64,000 nt of DNA, taken from UBA5336 sp964412785 (lineage in GTDB: Bacteria; Pseudomonadota; Alphaproteobacteria; Caulobacterales; Hyphomonadaceae). The stretch covers positions 8,301-72,300 of the forward strand of contig CAYPQD010000009.1 of NCBI GenBank assembly GCA_964412785.1, read 5' to 3'. The notes beneath the pieces were generated by a model that ran no database searches, was not told where the DNA came from, and was given only the letters and a program-made list of their open reading frames with translations. Shown in pieces: positions 60,545 to 64,000 of this stretch. The translations under genes and the position numbers were made by a program. How positions within the stretch are numbered: the stretch's first letter is position 1; each line of letters starts with the position of its first letter.

Positions 60545-61481
60545 CGCCCGCCTCTCCGTCTCGCTTCAGCGTTAGAGCGCGCTGGTAGACCGTGCGCCGG
60601 GGCAGTGCGAGGGCGGTCGCGACTTCCTGGGCGGCCGCCCGTGTTGGCAGTCGGGCGAGCGCGCCGGCGAGTGCGGCGTCGAGGTCGGCCTCGCCGACCG
60701 GTCCCGTCGGGGCAGGCGGGCCAACCAGCACGACGATCTCGCCCTTCGGCGGACCGGCCTCGGCATAGTGCGCGGCAAGGTCACCAAGCGTGCCCCGGCG
60801 CACCTCCTCGAACAGCTTTGTCAGCTCGCGGGCGACAGCGGCCTCGCGCCTGCTGCCGAGACCTTCGGAGAGGTCGTCCAGTGCGGCGGCGAGGCGCGGG
60901 CCCGTCTCGTAGACGATCAGTGTGGCGGGTATGCTGGCAAGCTCGGCGATCGCACGCCGCCGCGCGGCGGACCGGACAGGCAGGAAACCTGCAAACAGGA
61001 ACCGGTCGCTCGGCAGGGCGGAGGCGACCAGACCAGCGAGCATTGCGCTTGCCCCCGGGATCGGAATGACGGCGATCCCGGCTTCGGTTGCCTCACGAAC
61101 CAGCTTCCAGCCGGGATCGGAGACCAGCGGCGTACCGGCATCACTGATCAGGGCAAGCCGCGCGCCTGCCGTCAGCCGGTCGATCAGCTCCGGCCGCCGG
61201 CGTGCCCCATTGTGGTCATGGTAAGGGGTCACGCTTGCCTTTATGCCGTGGGCATCGAGCAGGCGGCGGGCGAGGCGTGTGTCCTCCGCCAGCACCTCGT
61301 CGACCGCTGCGAGCACATCGAGCGCCCGCAGGGTGACATCACGGAGATTGCCGATGGGTGTGGAGACGACAAAAAGCCCCGCTTGCAGGCTGGCCGGACC
61401 GTCTTGCTCGCCCGCACGGCGAACCCTAGGGTCCTGATCGGCGGCCTTACGGGCGGGATCGGAAGGATGAACGGATGACAT
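60537..61481 (-). CDS. rsmI: 16S rRNA (cytidine-1402-2'-O)-methyltransferase
   Basis: RsmI methylates the 2'-OH of C1402 in the ribosomal decoding centre. The 314-residue protein has the tetrapyrrole-methylase fold. GLFVVSTPIGNLRDVTLRAL with the GNLxD motif is followed by AEDTRLARRLLDAHGI, the SAM loop LISDAGTPLVSDPG, IPGASAMLAGLVASAL and KGEIVVLVG. A short C-terminal helical tail matches the family. Candidate starts are ATG 61481, 61493 and 61517. It is the first gene of a leftward group (rsmI-yraN-BON-gshB-prmA) and its start overlaps the divergent LppC start. Confidence 0.93.
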   Translation of the reverse strand: MSSVHPSDPARKAADQDPRVRRAGEQDGPASLQAGLFVVSTPIGNLRDVTLRALDVLAAVDEVLAEDTRLARRLLDAHGIKASVTPYHDHNGARRRPELIDRLTAGARLALISDAGTPLVSDPGWKLVREATEAGIAVIPIPGASAMLAGLVASALPSDRFLFAGFLPVRSAARRRAIAELASIPATLIVYETGPRLAAALDDLSEGLGSRREAAVARELTKLFEEVRRGTLGDLAAHYAEAGPPKGEIVVLVGPPAPTGPVGEADLDAALAGALARLPTRAAAQEVATALALPRRTVYQRALTLKRDGEAGDG

Positions 61482-62791
61482 CGCGAGAAGCATTGCGCGG
61501 CTTGGCGCTCGCGCCAAGCCTGGTCCTCATGGCCCTGGTGATGACGGCATGTGCCACCGCCCCCGCACGGCCGCCGGCGCCGATCTCCAGCGGCGGGCCG
61601 CGGGTCGACCCGGCGCCGCAGCGCCCGGGCGATGTGGCAACCGACACGGCGCTGGATCCGGGCGAGATCGAGTTTGGCGAGGCCGGCCTGGGGCCGCAAG
61701 CGCTGGATGATGGCCTGACCCCGCCGCACATGACCGGCCGCGAGATCAGTCGGGCCGCCGTGCTCCTGCCCTTCTCCCATCCCAGCCGCGAGGTCCGCGA
61801 CGAGGCCCAGGGCATGCTGGCAGCGATCGAGATGGCGCTGTTCGACCATGGCGGCGAAGGTTTCCTGGTGATGCCGAAGGACACCGCCGGCACGCAGGCG
61901 CGCGCCAGCAGCGAGGCGCAGGAAGCCCTTGCCGAGCGGGCCGACCTTATCCTTGGGCCTCTGTTTGCCGCCAATGTCCGCGCCGTGACGCCAATCGCTG
62001 AGAGCGAGGGCGTGCCGGTGATCGCGTTCTCCAATGATCCGACCGCGGCCGGTAAGGGGGCCTGGCTCGCCTCGGTGGCGGTTGAGGAGGAAGTTCGGCG
62101 CGTGGTGGAGTACGCCTCCTCGCGCGGTATCGACAGCTATGCCTTCCTCGGTCCGCGCAATGACTATGGCCAGCGCGTCGAGGCGGCGTTGCGACTGGCC
62201 GTGACGCGGGCGGGCAGCGCCGTGATCGGCGCACAGTTCTATGACCCTGACAATGAGGCCCCCGTCGACGAGGCGAAGGACATTGCCGTCCTCGTCGCTG
62301 CGGAGACCCGGACCCGGCCGAACCGGGTGGCGGTGATGATCCCCGAGCGTGGGGTGAAGCTGCGCGCCGTCGCGCCGCTGCTACCCTATTTTGGCGTCGA
62401 TATCCGCCGGATGACCTTCCTTGGTACAAGCGTATGGGACGATCCCGGCATCTGGCGCGAGCCGACGCTGGACGGCGCGCTGTTCGCCTCCGCCGCGCCG
62501 GAGGACACCGCAAACTTCACCGCCGCCTATGAGCGGGTCTATGGCCGTCCGCCGACGCGGCTCGCCAGCCTCGGCTATGACGCCGCGGCGATGGCGATCC
62601 GGCTGGCCGCCGATGACGCGCTTGATACCGTCGGGGTGACCAACCCGTCGGGCTTTCGCGGCATCAATGGCCTGTTCCGGCTGCGCCGGGATGGCTCGGT
62701 GCAGCGCAGCCTGTCAGTGCTGGAGATCGACACAGAGGAGGGCGCGCAGCTGGTCTCGCCGAGCGCGTCGAGCTTCGGCCCCGGCGGCTGA
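61475..62791 (+). CDS. LppC/LpoA-type penicillin-binding protein activator
   Basis: This is a 438-residue outer-membrane lipoprotein (signal LVLMALVMTACATAPARPP, lipidation at Cys) with a periplasmic-binding-protein-like domain. In E. coli, LpoA reaches through the peptidoglycan to activate PBP1A. Conserved text includes RAAVLLPFSHPSREVRDEAQ, ADLILGPLFAANVRAVTPIA, VPVIAFSNDP and FLGTSVWDDPGIWREPTLDG. The mature N-terminus has a Pro/Gly-rich linker of about 60 residues. Like many alphaproteobacterial members, it lacks the E. coli N-terminal TPR domain. ATG 61475 has GGAAGGA 8 nt upstream. It is divergent from rsmI and its start overlaps that gene's by 7 bp. Confidence 0.9.
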   Translation: MTSREALRGLALAPSLVLMALVMTACATAPARPPAPISSGGPRVDPAPQRPGDVATDTALDPGEIEFGEAGLGPQALDDGLTPPHMTGREISRAAVLLPFSHPSREVRDEAQGMLAAIEMALFDHGGEGFLVMPKDTAGTQARASSEAQEALAERADLILGPLFAANVRAVTPIAESEGVPVIAFSNDPTAAGKGAWLASVAVEEEVRRVVEYASSRGIDSYAFLGPRNDYGQRVEAALRLAVTRAGSAVIGAQFYDPDNEAPVDEAKDIAVLVAAETRTRPNRVAVMIPERGVKLRAVAPLLPYFGVDIRRMTFLGTSVWDDPGIWREPTLDGALFASAAPEDTANFTAAYERVYGRPPTRLASLGYDAAAMAIRLAADDALDTVGVTNPSGFRGINGLFRLRRDGSVQRSLSVLEIDTEEGAQLVSPSASSFGPGG

Positions 62792-62968
62792 CCCGGGCTG
62801 CGGCCCTATACCATGAAGGGAGGGCGAAGCGCGAAGCCATGGCTGACCGGTTGCAACGCGCGCGTCTCGCGCTGGCAGGGCTTGTCATGCGGTTCGCCGG
62901 TGCGCTGGCCCTCGCGCAGCAGGCCGGCCCGGGCAGGGCGGCGCCCCCGGCGACCTTGCACACTGGTA

Positions 62969-63784
62969 TCAGCCATCGGAGTCAGTCCGCCGGAAGCGAC
63001 TGGCCTGCTGGCGCATCATCGTGCGGGCGAGCGGGTCGGGCAGCACACGGACCAGCGTGGCCACCCCCTTGTTGACCCCGCCCGGCACCACCACGGGCCG
63101 GCCCCGAGTGACCGCCTGGATGCCGGCCTCGACCACCGGGGCGGCCTGCATCCAAATCCATTTCGGCATCTCCTCGGTCTGCGAGCGAGTGCCGTTGACG
63201 TCGTGGAATTCCGAATAGGTGAAGCCCGGGCAAAGCGCGGTGACATGGATGTCGTGGCCTGCCGCCTGCGCCTCGGCGTGGACGCTCTCGGAAAACTTAA
63301 TCAGCGCCGACTTCACCGGGGCGTAGAGGGTGTGGCCATTGGAGCCCGGGGTATAGCCCGCCAGCGAGGCGACATTGATGATGCGCCCATAATTGCGCGC
63401 CGCCATGCCAGGCAGGCATTTGTGGACGAGCTCGCACGGCGCCGTCAGCAGGACGCGCAGGAATGCCGCCTGGTCCTTCCAGCTTGTGTTGAAGAAGGTG
63501 CCCGGCAGGCCATAGCCGGCATTGTTGACGATGCCGTCGACCTCACGGCCGCATTCCTTCACGTGCGCGAGGACCTGGTCGACGCTGTCGTCGGCGGCGA
63601 GGTCCTGCACCACCGGGATCGCGCTGACCTTGTGGCGGGTCTCGATCTCCTCGGCGAGCGTGTCGAGCCGCTCCGCCCGGCGGGCCGTGATCGCGACATC
63701 CCAGCCGCGCTGGGCATACTGGCGGGCGAATTCCGCACCAATGCCGGCCGAGGCGCCGGTGATCAGCATGAGACGACGGGTCAT
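62969..63784 (-). CDS. Short-chain dehydrogenase/reductase
   Basis: This is a 271-residue classical SDR. It has LITGASAGIGAEFARQYA for cofactor binding near the N-terminus, NNAGYG in the fourth strand, and Ser in INVASLAGY. The active-site YAPVK has Tyr154 and Lys158, and PGFTYSEF lies beyond it. The Ala/Arg around TGASAGIG suggests NADP preference, but this is not certain. Substrate is unknown. ATG 63784 is used because the frame upstream to 63898 is Ser/Arg-rich and unconserved. It lies 16 nt after the cyclase-family gene and probably forms an operon with it. The gap 62792-62968 shows no gene. Confidence 0.9.
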   Translation of the reverse strand: MTRRLMLITGASAGIGAEFARQYAQRGWDVAITARRAERLDTLAEEIETRHKVSAIPVVQDLAADDSVDQVLAHVKECGREVDGIVNNAGYGLPGTFFNTSWKDQAAFLRVLLTAPCELVHKCLPGMAARNYGRIINVASLAGYTPGSNGHTLYAPVKSALIKFSESVHAEAQAAGHDIHVTALCPGFTYSEFHDVNGTRSQTEEMPKWIWMQAAPVVEAGIQAVTRGRPVVVPGGVNKGVATLVRVLPDPLARTMMRQQASRFRRTDSDG

Positions 63785-63800
63785 GGGCAGGGCCTTTCCG

Positions 63801-64000
63801 TTAGCAGGTCGCGACCGGGTTGGTGATCGCCCGGACCGTGCCCTCCAACCAAGGCACGCCGAGGACGAAGAAGAACTCCGTGACACCGTCCTCCGCAAGG
63901 GGCCCGGCCTTCATCGTCTCCAGGATGCAGGCGCCATGCCTGGCGGGCAAGGACTGATGCACCTTGAAGGGGCGGGCAGCGTTCTCGAAGGGGATGACCT
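63801..64000 (-). CDS. Cyclase family protein, 3' part only
   Basis: The leftward frame entering from the window edge ends at TAA 63801-63803. It translates to about 65 residues that begin VIPFENAARPFKVHQSLPAR and include GACILETMKAG, DGVTEFFFVLGVPWLEGTV and ITNPVA. This matches the C-terminus of the cyclase/kynurenine-formamidase-like family (HxxLLxxHGxxILEN and FVLGxPxxxGTVxAxxNP). The N-terminal metal site (HxGTHxDAP) lies outside the window, so activity cannot be judged. It is upstream of the SDR gene on the same strand. Confidence 0.6.
   Translation of the reverse strand, partial: VIPFENAARPFKVHQSLPARHGACILETMKAGPLAEDGVTEFFFVLGVPWLEGTVRAITNPVATC

Noticed and set aside
62808..62969. ATACCA at 62808 and TGGTAT at 62964 as ends of a fourth dispersed repeat
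   Set aside because: Only the six terminal bases match. The interior lacks the GGATCGG and CGCGGAT hairpins, so I treat it as chance or an unrecognisable remnant, although it again touches a stop codon (the SDR gene).
1..64000. CRISPR arrays, tRNA/rRNA genes, prophage, integrase or insertion sequences
   Set aside because: Gaps between genes are all shorter than about 300 bp and none holds repeat-spacer arrays, cloverleaf sequences or transposase frames.

Overview
The window is 64 kb of very GC-rich, gene-dense chromosomal DNA from an alphaproteobacterium. The best fit is a Caulobacterales/Maricaulales-like (hyphomonad-type) marine lineage. The evidence is the gene order ddl-ftsQ-ftsA-ftsZ-lpxC-(XRE)-bamD-recN-ligA, an FtsZ ending in a DLEIPAFLRR-type tail, LexA boxes of the alphaproteobacterial GTTC-N7-GTTC type, a CtrA-like motif before ftsZ, a large Oar-like TonB receptor, and an HhH domain of the kind found on alphaproteobacterial NuoE. 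It looks like core chromosome. I see no phage, plasmid, integron, CRISPR, insertion sequence, rRNA or tRNA. The longest stretch without a gene is about 295 bp.

Layout. 1-8.0 kb: the 3' end of aroB, a CorC/HlyC membrane protein, a TonB receptor, a convergent MFS transporter, then yggT-folD-small membrane protein-HNH protein. 8.0-15.9 kb: an envelope pair (alpha-2-macroglobulin lipoprotein plus PBP1C) and an exported MsrA. 15.9-23.5 kb: an ArnT-like glycosyltransferase, then polyamine genes (speD, aguA, aguB) with an Oar-like TonB receptor between speD and aguAB. 23.5-32.8 kb: a phasin-like/HhH protein divergent from murI, a PstS-like lipoprotein, the leftward galU-hldE-lipoprotein group, and a GT2-GtrA pair that converges on a second multi-membrane glycosyltransferase. 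32.9-42.7 kb: a thiolase-like protein, glmS, a pair of acyl-CoA dehydrogenases, a conserved unknown protein, VanZ-like and pepN. 42.9-55.3 kb: the division/envelope/DNA-repair block, with murB inverted relative to ddl. 55.4-64 kb: aminopeptidase P, the leftward rsmI-yraN-BON-gshB-prmA group divergent from an LppC/LpoA-type lipoprotein, a short-chain dehydrogenase, and the 3' end of a cyclase-family gene.

How the genes fit together. Much of the window serves the cell envelope: peptidoglycan precursors (glmS, murI, murB, ddl), polymerisation and its control (PBP1C, LppC), division (FtsQAZ), lipid A and LPS core (lpxC, hldE, galU, glycosyltransferases), and outer-membrane assembly and surveillance (bamD, A2M, BON lipoprotein). 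AguA and AguB convert agmatine to putrescine, and SpeD makes the aminopropyl donor for spermidine; no spermidine synthase is in view.

The most useful non-coding observations are these. (1) A dispersed palindromic element bounded by ATACCAA/TTGGTAT occurs three times, each time at or inside the 3' end of a gene; one copy supplies the last codons of murB. (2) Two LexA boxes lie immediately before recN. (3) TGC-rich palindromes sit between the phasin-like gene and murI. (4) murB is inverted. I did not find a clearly new multi-gene system. The repeat family and the phasin-like/HhH protein are the least explained items.
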